Positions 1 through 6,948 of a DNA stretch of 34,221 nucleotides are shown here, piece after piece. Numbering within the stretch: position 1 is the first letter of the stretch; each line of letters begins with the position of its first letter. A program made the translations under genes and the position numbers. Source of the DNA: JAWLCQ01 sp041687095 (lineage in GTDB: Bacteria; Planctomycetota; Phycisphaerae; SM23-33); NCBI GenBank assembly GCA_041687095.1, contig JAWLCQ010000036.1, forward strand, positions 1-34,221. Direction: 5' to 3'. Under the pieces are notes generated by a model. The model saw only the letters and a list, made by a program, of their open reading frames with translations, made no database searches and was not told where the DNA came from.

Positions 1-727
1 GCCGCGTGCTGTTCGCGGCTTGGGGGTGTTGAGCCTGCCACGCCGCAGCACCCCCAAGCGGCAAACAACGCCGCTTGAGGGTGGCACCCCATGCACCGTT
101 GCTGCGCAGATACGGTCGTGCACCCTCCCGGCGGTATGCTGTCTCAATAGAAGTGTCACCCCCCGGGCTCGTCAAGGGGGCGGAACTCCTCGGCGAGAGG
201 CGGATCTCGCTTGCCCTCTTGGCGTCACGCCTCTGGGCCACAGCACGCCGGATGCGTGTGTCTCGCGCGCAGACGCCTTCGCTACGGTGTCTGCACGCCC
301 CACGAACTGCACGCCCTACGGGGTGGCGCACCCGCACATTTTTTTCTCGGGCGGCAGCAGCGCGCAGAGCCGGCCTGCGTATAGTGCGGTGAAGGACCAT
401 CCGCAAGATCGCCTCGGCCCGCCAGGAGCACGGAGTGGAGAAGCCCCTGGCGGGGGAGTGGGGCGAAGGCGCGGCGGGTGCATTCGGACGCCATCCACCG
501 GGAAGGCGGACCGCAGAAAATGGACACTGGGATCCGCGGCGGACAACGACATTCTGCGGGCGGGCCAGGCGAGAGGGGCCGGGACCGGGTTCTGCGCACT
601 CTGGGTCGGGGCTGCGCAGCGAAGGACCGGCCCCTCGCGCCTGGGAGGGGAGTTGTGTGTCGGCCCCGCGCGCACGTGTCTCCGCTTCGCTCCGCCACGT
701 GAACGTCCTACGGGGCTGGAACGCGCC
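1..727. other. gene-free, repeat-rich intergenic stretch
   Basis: I find no credible gene here. Reading frames exist only because GC-rich DNA has few stops; none has a ribosome-binding site or a recognisable protein family. The first 100 bases hold mutually complementary arms, annotated separately. Two short related blocks, around 255-325 and 665-720, share the pattern 'gcttcgct...cctacgggg' with nearby inverted complements and look like degenerate copies of one repeat. The stretch lies downstream of the minus-strand alginate-lyase gene, so its transcription terminator should be here, but I see no clear hairpin followed by a T-run on that strand. Confidence 0.6.
18..83. repeat. three-armed inverted repeat (GCTTGAGGGTG hairpin family)
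   Basis: GCTTGGGGGTG at 18-28 is perfectly complementary to CACCCCCAAGC at 49-59. The latter arm, extended as CACCCCCAAGCGGC (49-62), also pairs with GCCGCTTGAGGGTG (70-83) across a 7-base loop with one G-T mismatch. The two pairings are mutually exclusive. A close relative of the second hairpin occurs at 16174-16220, so this is a dispersed element and not a local regulatory structure. Confidence 0.75.
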
Positions 728-1882
728 TCAGGCGGGGAAGAGCAGCTCGAACTGTGCGGGAAGGGGGCTCGGCAGTGCGTCGGGCAGGGCGGTGTAGCGG
801 CCGCCGTTGCTGTGCTCCCCCGCGTCGCGGAGGATCGCCCGGACGAACGCCCACTGCGCGGGGTTGAGCGGGCGGATCTGCGGGTAGGGGAAGCTCGCCT
901 CGTCGGTGAAGTAGGGCAGGAGGAAATCGACCGCCCGATGCAGGCGCCGCCCGTCGGGCGTGCGGAAGCGCCACAGGTCCACCCCCACGTGCCTCGCGAG
1001 CCTCGCCAGCGTGAAGTACCCGTACAGGTTGTAGATGCTGTACCCCAACGCCGTCGAACGCGCCAGCTCCAGCGGCTGGCGGCCGTCGGGCTCGATCTGG
1101 GCGGCAATGCGGGCGACGGTATGGGTCTGCAGGCGGTCGCGGGCCTCGTCGGGGCGATCGTTCATGAGCAGGTAGTAGCAGACGGCCGCGTCGTACCACG
1201 TGCCGTGATTGTTGGCGCCTTTGCTCTCGATGCGGCCGAGTTCGTCGGTGAGCATCCAGTCCATGAGTTGGCGGCACCAGGCGGTGAGGGCCTGCTGGTC
1301 GTCGGTGGGCCACGCGTCCGTGCCCTGCATCAGCCGCAGCCCGTCGAGCATCAGGAGGGCGGCGACGAAGTCGATCATCCCGAAGTAGCTCCCGCGGTCG
1401 TTTCCGGGGATGGTCTGGGCGTAGGCGAGGTTGGGGTTCATCCGCGTGGCGGGGTCCAGAAACCACGTCCGCGCCGCTTGCCCCGCCTTTGCCCCGTACG
1501 CCTCCACACCGGTGTACCACCACGCAACCGTGAGCGTGGTGACCTGGTTCACCAGGGCGGACAGGGTCACCGAGTCCAGGGGGGGCGTGTCCGGGTTGAT
1601 CAGGCCGTCGCGCCACACGTACGGCCGCCCGTCGGGCGTGTCGGGGTTGGGCCAGAACGTCGTGACCATGCTCACGTAGTCGTGGATGTCCCCGCTGGGG
1701 CCCGGGCGTGGCTTGGCCGTCACGGTGAACGGTCCGGCGGTGAGGGCCTTGTCGGCGTGGGGGAGCAGTCGCTCCACCAGCGCGACGATGGCGGCGTCCC
1801 CGTCGCGGTATCGCTGCCTCGCCTCGCGCAGGGCCTCCCCGTCGATGATCAGGGGCTGTGGGGTCTCGTTGTGCTCCAGCAT
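728..1882 (-). CDS. alginate lyase family protein (PF05426-like), 384 aa
   Basis: Predicted (alpha/alpha)-barrel polysaccharide lyase acting on uronic-acid glycans by beta-elimination. The ATG at 1882 is chosen because AGAAGGAG sits about 10 bases upstream; a longer frame to 1978 would translate an intergenic palindrome. Family support is the long alpha-helical pattern with 'NNHGTWYD', whose Asn225-His226 match the catalytic Asn-His of A1-III/AlgL-type alginate lyases. An 'RSTALGY' stretch follows (Arg275, Tyr281), in the place where the family carries its Arg and Tyr; the exact spacing differs slightly, so those assignments are tentative. No signal peptide is visible, so the protein is probably cytoplasmic, unlike periplasmic AlgL. 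It is the last gene of a four-gene minus-strand series, 129 bases after the GH71-like/FGE-like gene, and would act on short oligosaccharides. The true substrate is not known; PF05426 members cleave several glycans. Confidence 0.8.
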   Translation of the reverse strand: MLEHNETPQPLIIDGEALREARQRYRDGDAAIVALVERLLPHADKALTAGPFTVTAKPRPGPSGDIHDYVSMVTTFWPNPDTPDGRPYVWRDGLINPDTPPLDSVTLSALVNQVTTLTVAWWYTGVEAYGAKAGQAARTWFLDPATRMNPNLAYAQTIPGNDRGSYFGMIDFVAALLMLDGLRLMQGTDAWPTDDQQALTAWCRQLMDWMLTDELGRIESKGANNHGTWYDAAVCYYLLMNDRPDEARDRLQTHTVARIAAQIEPDGRQPLELARSTALGYSIYNLYGYFTLARLARHVGVDLWRFRTPDGRRLHRAVDFLLPYFTDEASFPYPQIRPLNPAQWAFVRAILRDAGEHSNGGRYTALPDALPSPLPAQFELLFPA

Positions 1883-1905
1883 GGGGGGGGGGCTCCTTCT
1901 CGGCT

Positions 1906-1980
1906 GGGTGCCACGGCTGCGCCGTTTGCAGCCGTGTCCTTCGAGGCAGCCCGGCCGCGAACGGCGCAGCCGTGGCACCC
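1906..1980. repeat. 21-bp perfect inverted repeat upstream of the alginate-lyase-like gene
   Basis: The arms at 1906-1926 and 1960-1980 (core TGCCACGGCTGCGCCGTT) are exact reverse complements around a 33-base spacer. In the minus-strand transcript the hairpin forms between the preceding stop codon (2012) and the Shine-Dalgarno of the next gene (1893-1900), ending about 6 bases before that site. It could slow polymerase, protect the upstream mRNA or mark a processing site. It has no T-run, so it is not a classical terminator. Confidence 0.85.
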
Positions 1981-2011
1981 CGTTATCCGCTCTTCCGGTG
2001 GGCCGACGCGT

Positions 2012-4768
2012 CTACTTTCCGCTCCCCGCCTGTGCAGTGAGCGCCTTCCGGAGCTTGGGATAGGATGCCTCGGGCAGAACCACGCGGAACCCGACGTAGA
2101 TGTAACCGGGGTAGTTGGGGTTGTTGAACTCGCGGTCCTTCGCCCGTTGCGACAGCCCGTAGTACCCCCACGACCCGCCGCGGATCGCGCGGTGGTTGGC
2201 GGGGACCTGGGAGACGGGGTCGGTCTGGGCGTCGGGGGCGTAGGGGTTCAGCCAGTCGCTGCACCATTCCGAGACGTTCCCGGCGAGGTCCATCACGCCA
2301 TCTCGCGACGCGCCCGCGGGGAACGAGCCCACGACGATCGTCCCGCTCGCCTCCTCACTGCGGAAGGGCAGGTTGCAGTCTACCGCCTCCGCAGGAGCGC
2401 GGAAGTTCCCGTGCACCATCGGCTGGGGCTTGTCGTCGCCCCACGGGTAGACGCGGTTCTCTCCGCGCCCGGTGGCGGCGTACTCCCACTGGGCCTCGCT
2501 GGGCAGGCGGAAGCCGTCCGCGTCGGTATGCTGGACCCATTCCTTCCACGTCCGCGTCTTGGGCGTCTCGTTGCCCTTGCGGTCCTTGACCATGGTGGTC
2601 TCGGACTTCTCGGCGAGTTCGTAGACGGGCGAGAGCCCCGCCTGCTCGCTGAGCCAGTTGCAGTACCGGGCGGCGTCGACCCACTTGACGTAGATCACCG
2701 GTTCGTCGTCCCGCCACGAGTACCCGTCGCGCCACTGGCGGTGGGAGGGGTCGAACCGCTCGAACTGGGCGTTGGTGACCTCAAACCGCCCCATGCGGAA
2801 GGGAGCGAGCGTCACCGTGTGGGCGGGGCGCTCGTCGGGGTCGCCCTCGCCGTCCTTGGCGCCCATCGTGAACGAGCCCCCGGGGATGGCGACGAGCTTG
2901 GGGAAGGGCGAGTCGTCGCGCTGCGGGACGCGGACGGTCTCGACGGGGATCAGCTCGATGCGGTCCACCAGCACGCTGCCCACGTCCTCCTTGGGGTGCC
3001 CGGCGCGGTGGAACATCTCGCCCTCGGGGTTGGTCATCCACACGAGCTTGAGGAAGGTGGTCCCGTCGTAGAGCGACCACAGGAACGTGGCGGTCTTGAA
3101 CTCGCCCTCCTTCGTGGGGGGCAGGAAGGCGGGGATGTAGTAGGGGTAGTCGTTCTCCGCCCGCGGGGCCCCGTCGGCGATGAGCGTCAGGCGCACCTGC
3201 CGGTGCGATGGGTTGCTGTAGCGGATGCGGACGTTGTACGTCTGCGTCGCAAGCCCCTTCACGGGAACCTGGAACCCGCTGCCGTCCGCCTGCTGGTTGC
3301 GGACGGTCTTGATGTCACCGACGCTGACGATCTCGGCGCCCGCGAGCAGTTCGCCCTTGGCGGCCTCCAGCGTTGCCGCGGGCCTGCCCACCACCGCCCC
3401 GTGCGCCCAGTTGCGGTTCAGCAGGTGGTATCCGCGGGGGCTGTTCTCCTTGGTGACCTCGCCGTCGCCGACGATGACCCGCCGCCCGTCGACGCTCAGC
3501 AGCGTCTTGCCCTCCCGCGCGAGTTCCACGTGCGGGGTCCCCGGGACCATGGGGACGGTGGCGTGGGCGATGCCCGCGGGCTGGTGGAACGTCTGCTTCG
3601 TCTCGCCGATTTGGACCGTCAGGTCGGCGGGGGCGGTGAGGAAGGTCGTGAGGTAGACGAGATCGTTCACGTCGTCGTGGATCTGGTCGAAGCGCCCGAG
3701 GGCGGCCGCGATGTCCACCCACTCGTTGGTCTTGTAGTCGTAGGCTTTGGTGGTCCAGCGGGAGCGGTCGCGGTAGGTGAAGAACACGAGGTCCTGCGTG
3801 ATGGGGGGCTCCTGCCCGGACTTGTACCACGCGCTGTATTGGGCGGTTACGCGGAGGTAGGACTCGTCGCGGTCGAAGTACATCTTGTCCCACCCGTTCT
3901 TCCAGCGGTAGGGCATGAGGGCGGAGTCCTCGTTGTAGTCGTTCCAGGTGATGAGGGACACCAGGTCCGCCCCGTCGCGGATGACGCCCTCCCACTGGGC
4001 TCCGTAGCCCTTCATGCCCTGGTAGTCGCGGAGGTTGGCGGAGTTGTACGCGGGGCAGACGCCCGCGAAGTAGAGCTTGTCGAGGAACTGCGTCGCCCGG
4101 CGGGCGTTGGCGTTGATGCGGATGAGGTCGCGCACGGACCCGTCGGCGGCGAAGAACCACCACCCGTCCATCCGCGGGTGGTCGCGGAAGTAGCGGGCGA
4201 TGGTCTCGAAGCTGTGGCTCATCATGTGCCGGCTGTTGCCGCTGAAGGGGAGGAAGACGAATTGCTCGCCGTCGGCCTCGACCTTCTCCATCGCGCGGAC
4301 GTAGTTGGGGATGCTCCCCCCGTAGGGGGCGAAGACGATCTTCCCGTCGAGCCGCCAGGTGTTCTTCTTCGTCGCGCAGTAGCGGAGCATGTCCTCGACG
4401 AGCGGTTCGGAGACGCTGTACTCGGGGCAGGGGAGGTAGAGGAAGCCGGTGCCGAGTTCCTCGGCGGCCTGGTACATGCGTTCGGCGGCCTCCCGGTAGC
4501 CGCCCGCGCCTTCGAGCTTGCCGGTCTGGGGATCGCGGGAGGCCCACGCCCCGACGTCGAGGAGGAACCCGTCGATCCCGTGCCGCTGTGCGAGTTCGAT
4601 CTCCTGCTTGTAGAACTCCACCGAGTTGGCGAAGCAGACCATGTACAGGCCAAAGACCTTCCGCGGCTTTTCCGCGGGCGCCGCGGGCGGGGCGGCGGGG
4701 TCCTGGGCCAGGGCGCACAGGGGAAGGGACAGGGCAACCAGCAGTGACGAGAGCAGGATGGTTCGCAT
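2012..4768 (-). CDS. secreted GH71/GH99-like glycoside hydrolase fused to an FGE-fold (SUMF1-type) domain, 918 aa
   Basis: The ATG at 4768 is preceded by GAAGGAGAT and starts a clear signal peptide (MRTILLSSLLVALSLPLCALAQ), so the protein is exported. Residues about 35-370 resemble GH71 and related endo-acting hydrolases: 'KVFGLYMVCFANSVEFY', 'GIDGFLLDVG', and 'TWNDYNEDS' (Trp275, Asp277, Glu280), the position of the acidic motif in GH71/GH99 enzymes. Residues about 400-610 are beta-rich and could be CBM6/35-like. From Phe622 to about 905 runs an FGE-sulfatase domain: 'AIPGGSFTMG', 'EVTNAQFERF', 'RLPSEAQWEYAA', 'MDLAGNVSEWCSDW', 'AIRGGSWG', 'VGFRVV'. The cysteine pair of true formylglycine-generating enzymes is missing ('GGSWGYYGLSQRAKDREF'), so sulfatase activation is unlikely. 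It is a paralogue of the gene at 6949-9666. The substrate is unknown; family members cut alpha-linked glucans or mannans. Confidence 0.85.
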   Translation of the reverse strand: MRTILLSSLLVALSLPLCALAQDPAAPPAAPAEKPRKVFGLYMVCFANSVEFYKQEIELAQRHGIDGFLLDVGAWASRDPQTGKLEGAGGYREAAERMYQAAEELGTGFLYLPCPEYSVSEPLVEDMLRYCATKKNTWRLDGKIVFAPYGGSIPNYVRAMEKVEADGEQFVFLPFSGNSRHMMSHSFETIARYFRDHPRMDGWWFFAADGSVRDLIRINANARRATQFLDKLYFAGVCPAYNSANLRDYQGMKGYGAQWEGVIRDGADLVSLITWNDYNEDSALMPYRWKNGWDKMYFDRDESYLRVTAQYSAWYKSGQEPPITQDLVFFTYRDRSRWTTKAYDYKTNEWVDIAAALGRFDQIHDDVNDLVYLTTFLTAPADLTVQIGETKQTFHQPAGIAHATVPMVPGTPHVELAREGKTLLSVDGRRVIVGDGEVTKENSPRGYHLLNRNWAHGAVVGRPAATLEAAKGELLAGAEIVSVGDIKTVRNQQADGSGFQVPVKGLATQTYNVRIRYSNPSHRQVRLTLIADGAPRAENDYPYYIPAFLPPTKEGEFKTATFLWSLYDGTTFLKLVWMTNPEGEMFHRAGHPKEDVGSVLVDRIELIPVETVRVPQRDDSPFPKLVAIPGGSFTMGAKDGEGDPDERPAHTVTLAPFRMGRFEVTNAQFERFDPSHRQWRDGYSWRDDEPVIYVKWVDAARYCNWLSEQAGLSPVYELAEKSETTMVKDRKGNETPKTRTWKEWVQHTDADGFRLPSEAQWEYAATGRGENRVYPWGDDKPQPMVHGNFRAPAEAVDCNLPFRSEEASGTIVVGSFPAGASRDGVMDLAGNVSEWCSDWLNPYAPDAQTDPVSQVPANHRAIRGGSWGYYGLSQRAKDREFNNPNYPGYIYVGFRVVLPEASYPKLRKALTAQAGSGK

Positions 4769-4857
4769 CACGGTCGGATCTCCTTCAACGGTATCCGGGC
4801 AGTCGGTTCGAGCGTCTTGCTCGTCCTGGCTTTCACGAAAGCGCGGGGGCGGACAAC

Positions 4858-4926
4858 GGACGCCAAATGGCAAGCCGCGGTCGGGCTCCCCTGATACGCT
4901 TGGCGGCGGATTGCCAGTTGGCGTCC
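4858..4926. repeat. 16-bp inverted repeat between two operon genes
   Basis: GGACGCCAAATGGCAA (4858-4873) pairs with TTGCCAGTTGGCGTCC (4911-4926) with one mismatch, and the inner flanks add a few CCGC/GCGG pairs. It lies in the 192-base gap between the minus-strand genes ending at 4961 and starting at 4768, so it would form a hairpin in their mRNA. No T-run follows. It may set the relative expression of the two genes or be a dispersed repeat that landed there. Confidence 0.8.
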
Positions 4927-4960
4927 GCTGTAAGCGTTATCCGGTGCGGGCCCTCGCCTG

Positions 4961-6829
4961 CTACTTCTTCTTCGTCTTCGACGGGTCCACGGCGTTGGGG
5001 TTGGGGGCGGCGGACTGGGTGGCGGGCTGGTCCTTTGCGTCCTTGGTCGTCGGGTCGGTGCGGTCGAGGTACTCCTGGAGGTTGGTCCGGCCGTCGCCAT
5101 CGGGGTCGGCGTCGGGGTCGGCGACGGTGGCCGTCGTGTAGTCCAGGAACTTGCCGAACCAGTACATCTCGAACCAGTTGGGCAGCCCGTCGCTGTCGTC
5201 GTCGGCGTACTCCCCGCGGAGCAGGGGGGGCGCGTCATCCCCGAAGTCGGCCTTCCAGTGGCGTTCGAACTCGGAGGAGACCGCGGTCATCCCGTTCTGC
5301 TCGCGGAAGGGGCGATCGGTGATGGGCTCGGGGGATTCGAGTTTCGTGACGACCTTCCCGTCGCGGAGCAGTTCGGCCGACACGGGCCCGGGGGTGAGGG
5401 GGAGCTGCTTGTAGCTCATCCCGGCGGGGGCGTCCCACTCGGCGGGGGACCCGTCGGGGAAGGAGCGGCCGGGCACGCGGACGCGGGCGGGGGCGGGCAG
5501 GATGGTGAGGACCTCGACGACGCCCCCGGAGTCCTCGCGCTTGGGGGCGAAGGGGTAGAACGTCGCGCCCTTGGGGTACTTGCGGTAGAGGAGGTAGATC
5601 TTGTCGTGTTCGCTCGTGGGTTCCTTGCCCGTCTTCCACCAGTCGATGAAGTGGCGGTTGAGGTCCATGATGGCGTAGCGGGTCTCGTAGGCGGGGGCGA
5701 GGCAGGTGTTCTCGGTGTAGTCGCTCCAGGTGATGAACTGGATGAGCGTGGAGTCGTTCTTGCGGGCGTCGTTCCAGCAACTGCGGAGGAGGTCCGCCCC
5801 GTTGCGGATGCGGTTCCCGCCCCAGCCGATGTTCTCGTACTGGAAGTAGAGGGGCTGGGACCACTCGGCGCCTTGGGCGCGGACGGCGGCGGCCATGCGG
5901 TCGTGCGTCGGCCCGTTGCCGAGGAACTCCCCGACGGCGTCGAAGTGCTGGGCCATGAAGGCGGCGGCCTGGACGAGCAGGTTGGCGTCGTGGAGGTTCC
6001 CGGGGACCTGGTGGAAGAACGCGCCCATGCCGTAGTGCCAGTAGAGTTCGGTGTTGGCGTCCTTCTCCATCTGCTTCTGGGCTTCGGCGAGGACGGCCCA
6101 GCCTTCGGGGGTGGTTCGCAGCCAGGGGTCGAGGCGGAGGTCCTTGGGGTCCTTGCCCTCGTTCTCGGGGCGTTGCTTGAGGAGGTCCGCCCCGTGTCGG
6201 AACCCGGGGAAGACCGAGAGGTATCCGAAGATGAGGGGCTTTCCGTCGCGGCGGGCGAGCTTGGGCGACTGGCCGTGGTTCTCCAGCACCCACCGGATGG
6301 ACTGGCTGAGCCCCGCGTTGGCCTGGATGCCCGCGTCGAGGCAGATGGTGACCTCGAAGGGGTAGTCCTTGGCCTCGGCGACTTTGATGAGGGCGGAGAA
6401 GACGTCCTGCGCGCCCTTGCCGCCGGCCCAGGCGTCGATGGCGAACCCGTCGATGCCGGCCCGCAGGGCGCGGCGGATCTCCAGGTCCGCGGACTCCTCC
6501 AGCGAGAGCTTCGTCCCGTCGGGCACGAGGGGCCAGTTCCGCCAGCGGTCCCCGTACGCGTCATGCTGCCGCGTCCCGTCGTGGCGGACCTTGTGCGCGT
6601 CGTTCATGCGGTGATGCGCCGTCGCCGCCGCCCCCGCGGGGTAGCACCCCATGTGGTGGGCGAAGATCTTCTTCGGCAGCGCGTCGCGGCGGGCGACGCG
6701 CTCCTGGAGGTTCGGGGCGTCGGGCGCCTTCGCCGGCTGCGTCGTCTGCGCCGAAGCGCCCCCCGCGAGCGAAAGCAGCACTGCCAGCCCCATCCCCATC
6801 GCGGTCGTGATCCGTTTCCGTCCCGTCAT
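4961..6829 (-). CDS. secreted GH71-like glycoside hydrolase with C-terminal Ca-binding (TSP3/dockerin-like) tail, 622 aa
   Basis: The ATG at 6829 follows AAAGGAACG and begins a signal peptide (MTGRKRITTAMGMGLAVLLSLAGGASAQ); longer upstream frames cross the repeat-bearing gap and were discarded. Residues about 50-420 form the GH71-like region: 'KKIFAHHMGCYP', 'GIDGFAIDAWAGG', 'YPFEVTICLDAG' and 'ITWSDYTENT' (Trp368, Asp370, Glu373), matching the WNDYNED motif of the two neighbouring fusions. Residues about 540-600 carry 'DDDSDGLPNWFEMYW' and 'DPDADPDGDGRTNLQEYL', Asp-rich loops typical of thrombospondin-3/EF-hand-like calcium sites found at the ends of secreted PVC proteins. Unlike its neighbours it has no FGE-fold domain. 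It sits 119 bases after the gene ending at 6949. It is likely exported, with the tail giving calcium-dependent stability or attachment. The substrate is unknown. Confidence 0.82.
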   Translation of the reverse strand: MTGRKRITTAMGMGLAVLLSLAGGASAQTTQPAKAPDAPNLQERVARRDALPKKIFAHHMGCYPAGAAATAHHRMNDAHKVRHDGTRQHDAYGDRWRNWPLVPDGTKLSLEESADLEIRRALRAGIDGFAIDAWAGGKGAQDVFSALIKVAEAKDYPFEVTICLDAGIQANAGLSQSIRWVLENHGQSPKLARRDGKPLIFGYLSVFPGFRHGADLLKQRPENEGKDPKDLRLDPWLRTTPEGWAVLAEAQKQMEKDANTELYWHYGMGAFFHQVPGNLHDANLLVQAAAFMAQHFDAVGEFLGNGPTHDRMAAAVRAQGAEWSQPLYFQYENIGWGGNRIRNGADLLRSCWNDARKNDSTLIQFITWSDYTENTCLAPAYETRYAIMDLNRHFIDWWKTGKEPTSEHDKIYLLYRKYPKGATFYPFAPKREDSGGVVEVLTILPAPARVRVPGRSFPDGSPAEWDAPAGMSYKQLPLTPGPVSAELLRDGKVVTKLESPEPITDRPFREQNGMTAVSSEFERHWKADFGDDAPPLLRGEYADDDSDGLPNWFEMYWFGKFLDYTTATVADPDADPDGDGRTNLQEYLDRTDPTTKDAKDQPATQSAAPNPNAVDPSKTKKK

Positions 6830-6948
6830 GGTCGCGTTCCTTTCGCTTAGAAGCTGGTGGTTGGCTGCGCGTCGATGCCTTGTCTCAGAGCTGCATCCTC
6901 TCGGGGATGGACTGCATGGACTGCATGGACTGTATGGACGGGATGCAC
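6830..6948. repeat. short intergenic gap with ATGGACTGC tandem repeat
   Basis: The 119 bases between two minus-strand glycoside-hydrolase-like genes contain about four tandem copies of a 9-base unit ATGGACTGC at 6906-6940, the last degenerate. On the plus strand this reads Met-Asp-Cys repeats, with no gene attached. I see no promoter of its own for the downstream gene, which fits cotranscription from 9666. Confidence 0.65.

Noticed and set aside
332..350. T-run (ttttttt) as a terminator
   Set aside because: No complementary stem precedes it on the plus strand, and on the minus strand it is an A-run.
20..4747. Very long plus-strand open frame of 1575 codons
   Set aside because: It is the antisense shadow of the alginate-lyase-like and GH71-like/FGE-like genes in GC-rich DNA. 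The minus-strand proteins have signal peptides, family motifs and ribosome-binding sites; this frame has none.
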